This document shows positions 1-11,466 of a stretch of 64,000 bases of DNA, one piece after another. How positions within the stretch are numbered: position 1 is the stretch's first letter; each line of letters opens with the position of its first letter. The position numbers and the translations under genes were made by a program. The notes below the pieces were generated by a model, which saw nothing but the letters and a program-made list of their open reading frames with translations, was not told where the DNA came from and searched no databases. This DNA is from Synechococcus sp. RSCCF101 (GTDB lineage: Bacteria; Cyanobacteriota; Cyanobacteriia; PCC-6307; Cyanobiaceae), in assembly GCF_008807075.1 (NCBI RefSeq), contig NZ_CP035632.1, positions 682,001 to 746,000 on the forward strand, read 5' to 3'.

Positions 1-81
1 CGACAAACTCAGCCGGTTCGGAACAGCACATCGGCACCGCGCAGCTGATACGCAGCCGCGCATCATTTGTGCAGCAACGGT

Positions 82-1890
82 TCAGTGCGGCTGCTGTCCG
101 GTCGCCGGTCCCGTCTCCGAAGTGGCGCTGCCCGCCAGCAGGGCACTGAGCAGCACCAGCAGGGTGCTGCCGTTGTGGAGGAGCGAGGCCTGCACCGGCG
201 TGAGACCGCCCAGGGCCGCACTGATGAGCAGGCCGGTGTTGACCACCACCGTGGCTTCCGCGTTGCGCTGCACACGGCCCATGGCACAGCCGGCCAGCTC
301 CATCGCCTCGGCCACACAGCCGATGTCGTCCTCCAGGAGGGTGATGTCGGCCGAGAGCTGGGCGATGTCGGCGCCGCGCTGCATCGCCAGCCCCACATCG
401 GCGGCCGCCAGGGCGGGGGCGTCGTTGATGCCATCGCCCACGAACAGCACGGTCCGGCCGTCGCGGCAGAGCGCCCGCACGATCTCGGCCTTCTGTTCGG
501 GAAGCAGCTCGGCCAGGCTCCGGTCGAGGCCGCAGTGGGCCGCGATCCGCTCGGCCACATCGCGCTGATCGCCGCTGAGCATCAGCACCTCCTTCACGCC
601 GAGGGAGCGGAGCCGCGCCACCGTGGCGGCGCTGCCGGCCCGCACCTGGTCCTCCAGGGCGAGCACTCCGATCAGACGGCGGCCACGGCCGATGTAGAGG
701 AGGCTCTTGCCCTGGCGCCACAGCGCCTCGATCGCGGCGCGATGGGGGGTGTCGTCCACCCCCTCGTCCTCCACCACGAAGTGGCGCGAGCCCACCACGA
801 CCCGCTCCCCCTGGATGGTGGCGGCCACACCGTGGGCCACGATGAACTCCACCTCGCTGTGGCGGAAGTGGTGGTAGCCCCGGCCGCAGGCCGCCTCCAC
901 CACAGCCAGGGCCAGCGGGTGGACGCTGTGCTCCTCGATCGAGGCCGCCAGGCTGAGCAGGTCGTCGGCGCTGGTGCCGCCGTCGAAGGAGAGGCTGTCG
1001 GTCACCGCGAGACGACCGGTGGTGAGGGTTCCGGTCTTGTCGAACACCACCGTGTCCACGGCGGCGAGGCGTTCCAGCGCGGCGGCTCCCTTGATCAGGC
1101 AGCCGCGCCGGCCGGCCCGGGCCATGGCCGCCTTGAAGGCCACGGGGATCGCCAGCTTGAGGGCGCAGCAGTAGTCGGCCTGGAGCACGGCGGCGGTGCG
1201 CGTCCAGTCACCGCTGGCCAGCTGGGTGAGCAGCGCCAGGCCGAACACCGCCGGCACCAGGCGGTCGGCCAGGGCGGAGGCCTGCAGCTGCACCTCCCCC
1301 TTGGAAGTGAGCGCCGTCTCCACCAGGGCGCCGATGCGGGAGGCCGCCGTCTGGGCGCCGACCCGCTCGGCGTAGATGATCAGCCGCCCCTCGAGCACCG
1401 CGGTGCCGGACATGACCCGGTCGCCCCGCCGGCGGGTCACCGGCAGGCTCTCGCCGGTCATGGCGGCTTCATCGACGCTGGCCTCACCGCTGAGCACGGT
1501 GCCATCGACCGGAATCACGCTGCCATGCTCCACCACCACGCTCTCGCCGCCGCGGAGTGCCTCGAGCGGGCAGCGCTGCTGATGGCCATCGACCAGCAGG
1601 TCCACGTGATCGTCCAGCGGGCGCAGCAGGGCGAGCAGCAGGGCATCGGAGCGACGCCGGATGCCGGCCTCCAGGTGTTCGCCCAGCAGCAGCAGGGCCG
1701 TGGTGGTGTTGGCGGCACCGCGGTCGCCGCGCAGCAGCGACACCAGCACCGCTGAGGCCTCCAGCAGGTGGGAGCCGAGATGCAGCCGGCCCAGCTCCTG
1801 CCAGGCCTGGCCCCAGACGGGCAGGGCGGTGAGGGCGGCCGCCGGCGTCTGCAGCTTCTGCGGCAGCAGCGGATTGAGCAGCAGGTTCAG
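82..1890 (-). CDS. P1B-type heavy-metal ATPase, catalytic part (downstream frame of a frameshifted gene)
   Basis: Membrane pump core coupling ATP hydrolysis to transition-metal transport. Seen: actuator motif TGES, phosphorylation motif DKTGT (codons near 1030-1041), the HP pair in the nucleotide-binding domain (SVHPLAL), hinge GDGINDAP, and the membrane ion-site motif DYCCALKL in place of the usual CPC. That motif resembles the SCA-type site reported for the P1B-6 group, whose members include the ferrosome ATPase FezB. The frame is open upstream of the first possible GTG (1749) to at least 1890 and encodes LNLLLNPLLPQ and a membrane-like stretch that this family has between its HMA-like domain and the first helices. 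The true N-terminus is therefore the open frame at 1887-2249, one base out of register. It reads leftward behind the small membrane protein at 2212-2694. Metal specificity is inferred only. Confidence 0.82.
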   Translation of the reverse strand: MNLLLNPLLPQKLQTPAAALTALPVWGQAWQELGRLHLGSHLLEASAVLVSLLRGDRGAANTTTALLLLGEHLEAGIRRRSDALLLALLRPLDDHVDLLVDGHQQRCPLEALRGGESVVVEHGSVIPVDGTVLSGEASVDEAAMTGESLPVTRRRGDRVMSGTAVLEGRLIIYAERVGAQTAASRIGALVETALTSKGEVQLQASALADRLVPAVFGLALLTQLASGDWTRTAAVLQADYCCALKLAIPVAFKAAMARAGRRGCLIKGAAALERLAAVDTVVFDKTGTLTTGRLAVTDSLSFDGGTSADDLLSLAASIEEHSVHPLALAVVEAACGRGYHHFRHSEVEFIVAHGVAATIQGERVVVGSRHFVVEDEGVDDTPHRAAIEALWRQGKSLLYIGRGRRLIGVLALEDQVRAGSAATVARLRSLGVKEVLMLSGDQRDVAERIAAHCGLDRSLAELLPEQKAEIVRALCRDGRTVLFVGDGINDAPALAAADVGLAMQRGADIAQLSADITLLEDDIGCVAEAMELAGCAMGRVQRNAEATVVVNTGLLISAALGGLTPVQASLLHNGSTLLVLLSALLAGSATSETGPATGQQPH

Positions 1891-1899
1891 CCCCCCCAG
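1886..1899 (-). other. G7 slippery run at the ATPase frameshift
   Basis: On the coding strand the sequence reads TGG GGG GGC TGA in the upstream frame. The P-site GGG and A-site GGC can both re-pair after a one-base slip back, giving GGG GGG CTG AAC and entry into the ATPase frame. This fits the X XXY YYZ form of -1 slippery sites. A homopolymer of this length is also the commonest place for sequencing or replication indels. Confidence 0.45.
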
Positions 1900-2249
1900 C
1901 GCCGCGGCGCGGTCGCTGCCGTCGCTCGGGGGGCAGCGAGGCGGGGCCGCAGGGGCAGGGGCTCCTCCAGCAGCAGTCGTTCGAGGCGCTCGCGATCCAG
2001 CGCGGCGGGGTCGAAGCGGATGCCGAGGGAATGGATCGCCGGGCTGAGGGTCACCTCGTGGATGCCGGGCTGCTCCAGCAGCCGGCGCCGCAGGCGGGCG
2101 GCATCGAGCTCCTGCCCGTCGCCGCTAAGGGGCAGGTCGTAGCGCCAGCGCAGCCGACCGGGCAGGGCGTGCAGCAGCGTCAGCCCGGAGAAGCCGGCGC
2201 CGGCGAGGCGCTCAGGAGGCGCTGCTGTTGCTGCTGGCGTGACCGGCAT
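1887..2249 (-). CDS. HMA-like N-terminal domain of the P1B ATPase, ending at a frameshift
   Basis: A 120-residue frame with the pattern LLHALPGRLRWRY followed by a beta-alpha-beta ferredoxin-like segment, as in the HMA_2-type domains at the N-termini of some P1B ATPases. It has no CxxC metal site. It stops with TGA just after a G7 run (complement of 1891-1897). The next frame (82-1890) continues the family's usual sequence at once, so a -1 shift or one extra G would join them into a protein of about 720 residues. The ATG at 2249 overlaps the end of the upstream gene by 38 bases, which suggests translational coupling. It could be a separately made small metal-handling protein, the N-terminal part of the ATPase, or half of a broken gene. 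Confidence 0.7.
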   Translation of the reverse strand: MPVTPAATAAPPERLAGAGFSGLTLLHALPGRLRWRYDLPLSGDGQELDAARLRRRLLEQPGIHEVTLSPAIHSLGIRFDPAALDRERLERLLLEEPLPLRPRLAAPRATAATAPRRWGG

Positions 2250-2694
2250 CGACCTCGGCCTTCATATCGGACACGGTGGCCTTCATCTCCTCGAAGCCCA
2301 CCACCACATCGGAGTAGAGCTTCATCATCTGGCGGAGCAGCTTGTCGCGGATCTCCCGGTCGCTGAGGATGTAGGCGATGGCGGCCCCGATCGCCAGCCA
2401 GATCAGGGCCTGCTGCATCGTGGAGGTGGGCTGGGGCGCAGCTGGTGGGGCCTGCCTGGGCGGGTCGGCCCAGCCGGCCGAGCTGCCGTTGCCATTGGCC
2501 GCCTGCCAGCTGCCCGTGCCGTTGGCGGGCTGCCAGCCGTTGCTGGCGTAGGGGGTCTGGGGAGCGGCGCCGTTGGTGGCAGGGCCAGCCGCCTGGGCTC
2601 CGCTCGCGCCCAGCAGCACCCTCAGGGCCGCCTGCAGCAGATCCTTGTCGTCCATGGGCGCCTCGTTGTGGTCGGATCCCATCAGCCGCTCCAT
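2212..2694 (-). CDS. Small single-span membrane protein upstream of the P1B ATPase
   Basis: About 160 residues. An N-terminal half rich in Gly, Asn, Ala, Pro and Gln with low complexity is followed by one membrane helix (ALIWLAIGAAIAYIL), then a charged amphipathic tail (REIRDKLLRQMMKLYSDVV) ending in a likely coiled coil. The architecture resembles YtxH or DUF5132-like proteins found beside HMA_2-containing P-type ATPases; that assignment is by resemblance only. Its stop lies inside the start of the next gene, so the two are very probably co-transcribed. Starts at 2694 and at an internal Met (MDDKDLLQ) are both possible. It may organise or anchor the ATPase. Confidence 0.6.
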   Translation of the reverse strand: MERLMGSDHNEAPMDDKDLLQAALRVLLGASGAQAAGPATNGAAPQTPYASNGWQPANGTGSWQAANGNGSSAGWADPPRQAPPAAPQPTSTMQQALIWLAIGAAIAYILSDREIRDKLLRQMMKLYSDVVVGFEEMKATVSDMKAEVDAGHASSNSSAS

Positions 2695-2742
2695 GGGTCA
2701 TCGCCGGCCTGGCCGCCAGAGGCTGCTCCGGCCGATGGCCCG

Positions 2743-2748
2743 ACGCTA
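2743..2748 (-). promoter_or_regulatory. Possible -10 element TAGCGT for the small membrane protein/ATPase pair
   Basis: The complement of 2743-2748 reads TAGCGT, a TAnnnT element about 50 bases upstream of the ATG at 2694, in the divergent gap 2695-2875. No clear -35 is visible, which is usual for this kind of genome. Confidence 0.25.
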
Positions 2749-2875
2749 GAAATCGGCTGCCCGGCTGTCCTCGGGCCGGTCACAAAGCGTCGCAGCGCTC
2801 CGGTGAGGGCCCGGCGCAGATGACAACCAGCCCTGTCGGGATGCCGCTGATGAGCGGCGTTGTCATCGTGACGCC

Positions 2876-6997
<4,122 letters not shown>

Positions 6998-7006
6998 GCC
7001 CCTGCC

Positions 7007-7012
7007 TACGCT
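7007..7012 (+). promoter_or_regulatory. Possible -10 element TACGCT for mntCAB
   Basis: TACGCT matches TAnnnT and lies 18 bases before the mntC ATG, in the 32-base gap after the giant ATPase gene. It could give mntCAB its own promoter in addition to read-through. Confidence 0.3.
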
Positions 7013-7029
7013 GAGACCCAATCACCGCA

Positions 7030-7992
7030 ATGGTCTTGCGCGTTGGACCCGGCCTGGGGCTCGCCCTCGGCCTCGCCGCCCTCAGCCTCAGCAGCGCCTG
7101 CAGCCGGCCGTCGCCGGACCCGAGCAGCGAGGCCCCCGCAGCGGCACCGCAGGAGGAGCGCCCCCTGGTGCTCACCACCTTCACCGTGCTGGCCGACATG
7201 GCCCGCAACGTGGCCGGTGACCAGCTCGAGGTGCGCTCGATCACGAAGCAGGGAGCGGAGATTCACGGCTATCAGCCCACCCCCAGCGACGTGGAGCAGG
7301 CCAGCGGAGCCGATCTGATCCTGGAGAACGGCCTGGGTCTGGAGCTGTGGGCGCGGAAGTTCACCGCGGCCGCCGGCGATGTGCCCACCGTGACCCTGAG
7401 CGAGGGCATGGAGCCGCTACTCATCGCCGATGACGCCTACGCCGGCAAGCCCAACCCCCACGCCTGGATGTCGCCGCGCCGGGCGATGGCCTATGTGGAC
7501 CGGATGGTGGAGGCCTTCTCGGAGCTCGATCCGGCCGGTGCCGAGGCCTTCGCCGCCAACGGCGCGACCTACAAGAAGCAGCTGCAGGACCTGGACGATG
7601 AACTGCGCGAATCGCTGGCGCAGCTGCCGGAATCCCGGCGGGTGCTGGTGAGCTGCGAGGGGGCCTTCACCTACCTCACCACCGACTACGGAATGGAGGA
7701 GGCCTACCTCTGGCCGGTGAACGCCGAGAGCCAGGTCACGCCGCAACGGATGGCCCGGCTGATCGATCTGGTGCGGGAGCGGCAGCTGCCGGCGGTGTTC
7801 TGCGAGAGCACGGTGAGCTCCGAGGCCCAGGAGGAGGTGGCCCGGGCCAGCGGGTCCCGTTTCGCGGGAACGTTTTATGTCGATTCTCTTTCGGAGTCCG
7901 ATGGCCCCGCCCCCACACTGCTCGACTTGCAACGCCACAACGTGCGTCTGATCCAGCAGGGACTGATGCCCGGAGCCGCTCAGGACTCGTGA
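7030..7992 (+). CDS. mntC: Manganese/zinc ABC transporter substrate-binding lipoprotein
   Basis: Periplasmic metal-binding protein of the cluster A-I family (ZnuA/MntC/PsaA). A hydrophobic signal ends in LSSAC with Cys24 as the predicted lipid anchor. The four family ligands are visible: His79 (IHGYQ), His144 (PHAWMSP), Glu210 (SCEGAF) and Asp285 (YVDSLS). His-His-Glu-Asp and the absence of a His-rich loop favour Mn over Zn. The order binding protein, ATPase, permease is that of Synechocystis mntCAB. Its TGA overlaps the ATG of the ATPase gene by one base. In this genus-group MntC supplies Mn for photosystem II; specificity here is inferred. Confidence 0.85.
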   Translation: MVLRVGPGLGLALGLAALSLSSACSRPSPDPSSEAPAAAPQEERPLVLTTFTVLADMARNVAGDQLEVRSITKQGAEIHGYQPTPSDVEQASGADLILENGLGLELWARKFTAAAGDVPTVTLSEGMEPLLIADDAYAGKPNPHAWMSPRRAMAYVDRMVEAFSELDPAGAEAFAANGATYKKQLQDLDDELRESLAQLPESRRVLVSCEGAFTYLTTDYGMEEAYLWPVNAESQVTPQRMARLIDLVRERQLPAVFCESTVSSEAQEEVARASGSRFAGTFYVDSLSESDGPAPTLLDLQRHNVRLIQQGLMPGAAQDS

Positions 7993-8786
7993 TGCCCATC
8001 GCACCGCCCCCCCGGGGTGAGGCCCGCTTCCGCATCGAGGCCGATCAGGTGTGCGTGGAGTACCACGGCACGGTGGCGTTGCACGATGCCTCGCTGCGGC
8101 TGGAGCCCGGCTGCATCTGCGGCCTGGTGGGCATGAACGGCGCCGGCAAGACGACCCTGTTCAAGGCGCTGATGGGGTTCCTGCGGCCCAGCAGCGGCCG
8201 GATCCGCATCAACGGACTCGACTTGCGCCGGGCCCAGCGGGAGCAGGCCGTGGCCTATGTGCCCCAGAACGAGGGCATCGACACCGACTTCCCGATCAAC
8301 GTCTGGGATCTGGTGATGATGGGCCGCTACGGCGCCATGAATCTGCTGCGGATCCCGCGGCGTTCCGACCGGCTGGCAGTGCAGGAGGCCCTGCAGAGGG
8401 TGGATCTGGCGGAGCTGCGGCAGCGGCCGATCGCGGCCCTCTCCGGCGGCCAGCGCAAGCGGGCCTTTCTGGCCCGGGCGATCGCCCAGGGCGCCTCGGT
8501 GCTGCTGCTGGATGAACCCTTCAACGGCGTGGATGTGCGCACCGAGAAGCTGATGGCGGGGCTGTTCGAGCAGTTCCGGGCCGAGGGGCGCTCGATGCTG
8601 ATCTCCACCCACGATCTGAGCCACGTGCGCAGCTTCTGCGACCGGGTGGTGCTGATCAACAAGACCGTTCTGGCCTACGGCGAAACCTCCGAGGTGTTCA
8701 CGCCGGAGAACCTGGCCCTCACCTTCGGCGGGCTGCCGCCCGATCTGCTGCAGGGGCCTGCACCGAGCCCGGAGGGGCGGCCGTGA
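7992..8786 (+). CDS. mntA: Manganese ABC transporter ATP-binding protein
   Basis: ABC ATPase energising the metal importer on the cytoplasmic face. Seen: Walker A GMNGAGKT, Q-loop region (VPQNEGID), signature LSGGQ, Walker B VLLLDEP and the switch His in ISTHDLSH. About 264 residues, normal for the family. The ATG overlaps the mntC stop (TGATG), and the gene ends inside the start of the permease gene (GTGA overlap). The three genes therefore form one tightly coupled operon. Confidence 0.87.
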   Translation: MPIAPPPRGEARFRIEADQVCVEYHGTVALHDASLRLEPGCICGLVGMNGAGKTTLFKALMGFLRPSSGRIRINGLDLRRAQREQAVAYVPQNEGIDTDFPINVWDLVMMGRYGAMNLLRIPRRSDRLAVQEALQRVDLAELRQRPIAALSGGQRKRAFLARAIAQGASVLLLDEPFNGVDVRTEKLMAGLFEQFRAEGRSMLISTHDLSHVRSFCDRVVLINKTVLAYGETSEVFTPENLALTFGGLPPDLLQGPAPSPEGRP

Positions 8787-9616
8787 GCGAGCTGCTGCTG
8801 GACCCCCTGAGCCATGCCTTCATGGTGCGGGCCCTGCTGGTGAGCGCCCTGGTGGGGGGCGTGTGCGGCCTGCTCTCCTGCTACATGACCCTGAAGGGCT
8901 GGGCCCTGATGGGGGATGCGGTGTCGCACGCGGTGATGCCGGGCGTGGTGGTGGCCTATGCGCTGGGGCTGCCGTTCGCGCTGGGCGCGTTCGTGTTCGG
9001 TGTGGGATCGGTGGCGCTGATCGGCTACGTGAAGCAGATGTCGCGCGTGAAGGAGGACACGGTGATCGGCCTGGTCTTCACCGGCTTCTTCGCCTTCGGG
9101 CTGGTGCTGGTGTCGAAGGTGCGCAGCAACATCGACCTCACCCACATTCTCTTCGGCAATGTGCTGGGCATCTCGCCACAGGACATCCAGCAGACCCTGC
9201 TGATCAGCGGCCTGGTGCTGGCGGTGCTGCTGGTGCTGCGGCGCGATTTCATGCTGTTCTGCTTCGATCCCACCCACGCCCGCTCGATCGGCATCAACAC
9301 CGGCGTGCTGCATTACCTGCTGCTCTCGGTGCTGTCGCTGGCGGCGGTGGCCGGGCTGCAGACGGTGGGGATCATCCTGGTGGTAGCGATGCTGGTGACC
9401 CCCGGTGCCACGGCTTACCTGCTGACCGACCGCTTCGACCGGATGACCTGGCTGGCGGTGGCCAGCGCGATCCTCTCCAGCCTGCTGGGCGTGTACATCA
9501 GCTACTGGACCGACAGCTCCACCGCCGGCTGCATCGTGGTGGTGCAGACCCTTCTGTTCCTGCTGGCCTTCCTGCTCGCGCCACGGCACGGGATTCTCAG
9601 CCGGGTGTTCGGCTGA
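8783..9616 (+). CDS. mntB: Manganese ABC transporter permease
   Basis: 277-residue inner-membrane protein of the ABC-3 (ZnuB/MntB) family with about eight hydrophobic segments and the family pattern MGDAVSHAVMPGVVVAY in the second helix region. The GTG start overlaps the ATPase stop by four bases. It forms the metal channel of the importer with MntA. A weak hairpin (AGAGGC/GCCTCT, 9642-9659) follows the stop but lacks a T-tract. Confidence 0.85.
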   Translation: MSELLLDPLSHAFMVRALLVSALVGGVCGLLSCYMTLKGWALMGDAVSHAVMPGVVVAYALGLPFALGAFVFGVGSVALIGYVKQMSRVKEDTVIGLVFTGFFAFGLVLVSKVRSNIDLTHILFGNVLGISPQDIQQTLLISGLVLAVLLVLRRDFMLFCFDPTHARSIGINTGVLHYLLLSVLSLAAVAGLQTVGIILVVAMLVTPGATAYLLTDRFDRMTWLAVASAILSSLLGVYISYWTDSSTAGCIVVVQTLLFLLAFLLAPRHGILSRVFG

Positions 9617-9705
9617 GCCGCCACCATTGCGATCAGAGAAGAGAGGCGACGCTGCCTCTGCAGCAGTTCGTACTGTTGAAGTACTGAGAACGCTGTGTCC
9701 AGAGC

Positions 9706-11280
9706 ATGGAGCGGCAGAGAACGTTCGGGCCCTATGGGCCCGGGATGCAGATCGCCCGCGATGGCGTCGGTGTTGACAGGGATCGGCCGGGCCTGGGCCG
9801 TGTCTTCCACCAGGCCCTGATCGCCAGCGGCATTGATCTCAACAGCAGCGACGACTGGTTCTCGTTTCAGAGCTATCTCGATGCGATCTGGGAGATCCGC
9901 GACCGTTTCGGCGATGCAACGGTCTTCTGTCTTGGCTGCGGGATCGCCAGCGAGGCGCGCTGGCCCGAAGAGATCAACAGTGTGTGGGCCGCCCTTGAAT
10001 CGCTGAACGACGTCTACCATCACCATCATCGCGGCGATGGCGACATCGGCTGTTACACCGCCGAGCGTCTGTCGGAGTCCCGATACTCACTCACATGCAC
10101 CACACCCCATCCGCCTGATCAGGATCTCGGGATCGTCAGAGGACTCTGCAACCGATTCGGCGACACGGCAGAGAACTGGATGATCCAGCCTCAGAGGGAG
10201 GCCCAGGCAGAGACCAGCACGGTGATGGTTGACGTCCTCCGCCTGGATCGATTGCAGAGCCAGCCAGCCCCGCAGGACTGGATGAACAACGACGCCGCTC
10301 TGCTGAGAACAGTGCTGAAGGAAGTCTGCGATGTGGTGGGCGATGTCACAGACGAGCTGGATCAGAAGACTCAGCAGATTCAGGCCTCCAAAGACAGGCT
10401 GCAGCAGCTCATCGACAACCTGGGCGAGAGGCATGCCGTGTTCAGCCGAAGCAACGAGGAAGGAACCCTGCAATTCCTGAGTCACGGCTTCGAGGCGATC
10501 TTCGGCGTCGAGGCGTCCCAGGCTCTCTCCAGGCGATTGGAGGACATTGTTGAGTGGACAGACGAGAGCAGGCTGCGCCTCGGGCAGGACTCGCATGCGC
10601 TTCTGTGCGGAGACGCCGATCATTGCCACGGCGAGTACGCGTTCGTTCATCCCGGCGGGCAGACACGCTACGCGGAGATCTCCAGCAGTCGTGCGGTCAG
10701 TGAGAACGAGAGCCTTGCGCTGGAAGGCATGATTCACGACATCACACGCAGGAAGGAGCTGGAGCTTGAACTGAAACGCACAGCCACCCATGACTCGCTC
10801 ACATCTCTGCTCACGCGTCGCGAATTCGAGCGCCGCTACGCCAGGGAACACAGTCGCGCGCTCAGGTACGGACATGAGCTGTCGCTGATCCTGCTGGATC
10901 TCGATCAGTTCAGACGACTCAATGACCGCCACGGCCATCACGCCGGTGATGACGTGCTCAGGGCGATTGCCGCGGTGCTTCTGGCTGAGACGAGGGACTC
11001 GGATCTGTCCGGCCGCTACGGCGGGGAAGAGCTGATCACCGCCCTGCCGGACACCGCCATCAAGGACGCCAACAGCCTTGCCGAACGGATCCGATGCAGA
11101 ATCGAGGAGACGAAGATCAGCACGGGCGGACAGCTCCTGACCATCACAGCCAGTCTGGGCGTCGCCACCTTCGCCAACTATCACTGCACCGCCGAGCAAC
11201 TGATTTCACATGCCGATCAGGCTCTCGCTCGCTCCAAGTCGCTGGGACGCAACCGTACGACGATCTACAACCAGGGGTGA
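9706..11280 (+). CDS. PAS-GGDEF diguanylate cyclase with an unknown N-terminal domain
   Basis: 524 residues. Residues 1-190 match no domain I recognise and include an HHHH stretch and several Cys (FCLGCG). Residues about 205-245 look like a coiled coil (TDELDQKTQQIQASKDRL), about 245-350 a PAS domain ending in the usual MIHDITRRKELE linker, and 360-520 a GGDEF domain. The active-site loop is GGEEL (439-443) and an inhibitory I-site RDSD sits exactly five residues before the loop (430-433), so it is predicted to make c-di-GMP with product inhibition. No EAL domain. Codon use is less GC-biased than in the flanking core genes, which fits acquired DNA. A diguanylate cyclase in a strain with a large EPS locus may link c-di-GMP to surface polysaccharide, but nothing here shows that. 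Confidence 0.85.
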   Translation: MERQRTFGPYGPGMQIARDGVGVDRDRPGLGRVFHQALIASGIDLNSSDDWFSFQSYLDAIWEIRDRFGDATVFCLGCGIASEARWPEEINSVWAALESLNDVYHHHHRGDGDIGCYTAERLSESRYSLTCTTPHPPDQDLGIVRGLCNRFGDTAENWMIQPQREAQAETSTVMVDVLRLDRLQSQPAPQDWMNNDAALLRTVLKEVCDVVGDVTDELDQKTQQIQASKDRLQQLIDNLGERHAVFSRSNEEGTLQFLSHGFEAIFGVEASQALSRRLEDIVEWTDESRLRLGQDSHALLCGDADHCHGEYAFVHPGGQTRYAEISSSRAVSENESLALEGMIHDITRRKELELELKRTATHDSLTSLLTRREFERRYAREHSRALRYGHELSLILLDLDQFRRLNDRHGHHAGDDVLRAIAAVLLAETRDSDLSGRYGGEELITALPDTAIKDANSLAERIRCRIEETKISTGGQLLTITASLGVATFANYHCTAEQLISHADQALARSKSLGRNRTTIYNQG

Positions 11281-11466
11281 GCAACAGGGAGGTCGGATCC
11301 AGTCAACTGCACGCAACATCCTTCATCCTGGGGCCGCAGTCCCACATGCAGTAGAACCAGAGAACGCCTCAACCATTGTTCGTTGGTAGTCACCATCCTT
11401 GCGGACGACTGCCACGCCCCCTCGGTGTTGCTACGACTGGAACGGTTCCTGTATCGGCCCCAACCC

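Noticed and set aside
67-1755. Long open frame antisense to the P1B ATPase
   Set aside because: Its protein is a His/Gln/Gly-rich mixture without any domain; the opposite strand has all P-type ATPase motifs. GC-rich third positions open antisense frames.
9617-9705. tRNA or small RNA gene between mntB and the GGDEF gene
   Set aside because: Short imperfect hairpins only (near 9642-9659 and 9664-9695); no cloverleaf, no T-tract, no conserved tRNA bases.
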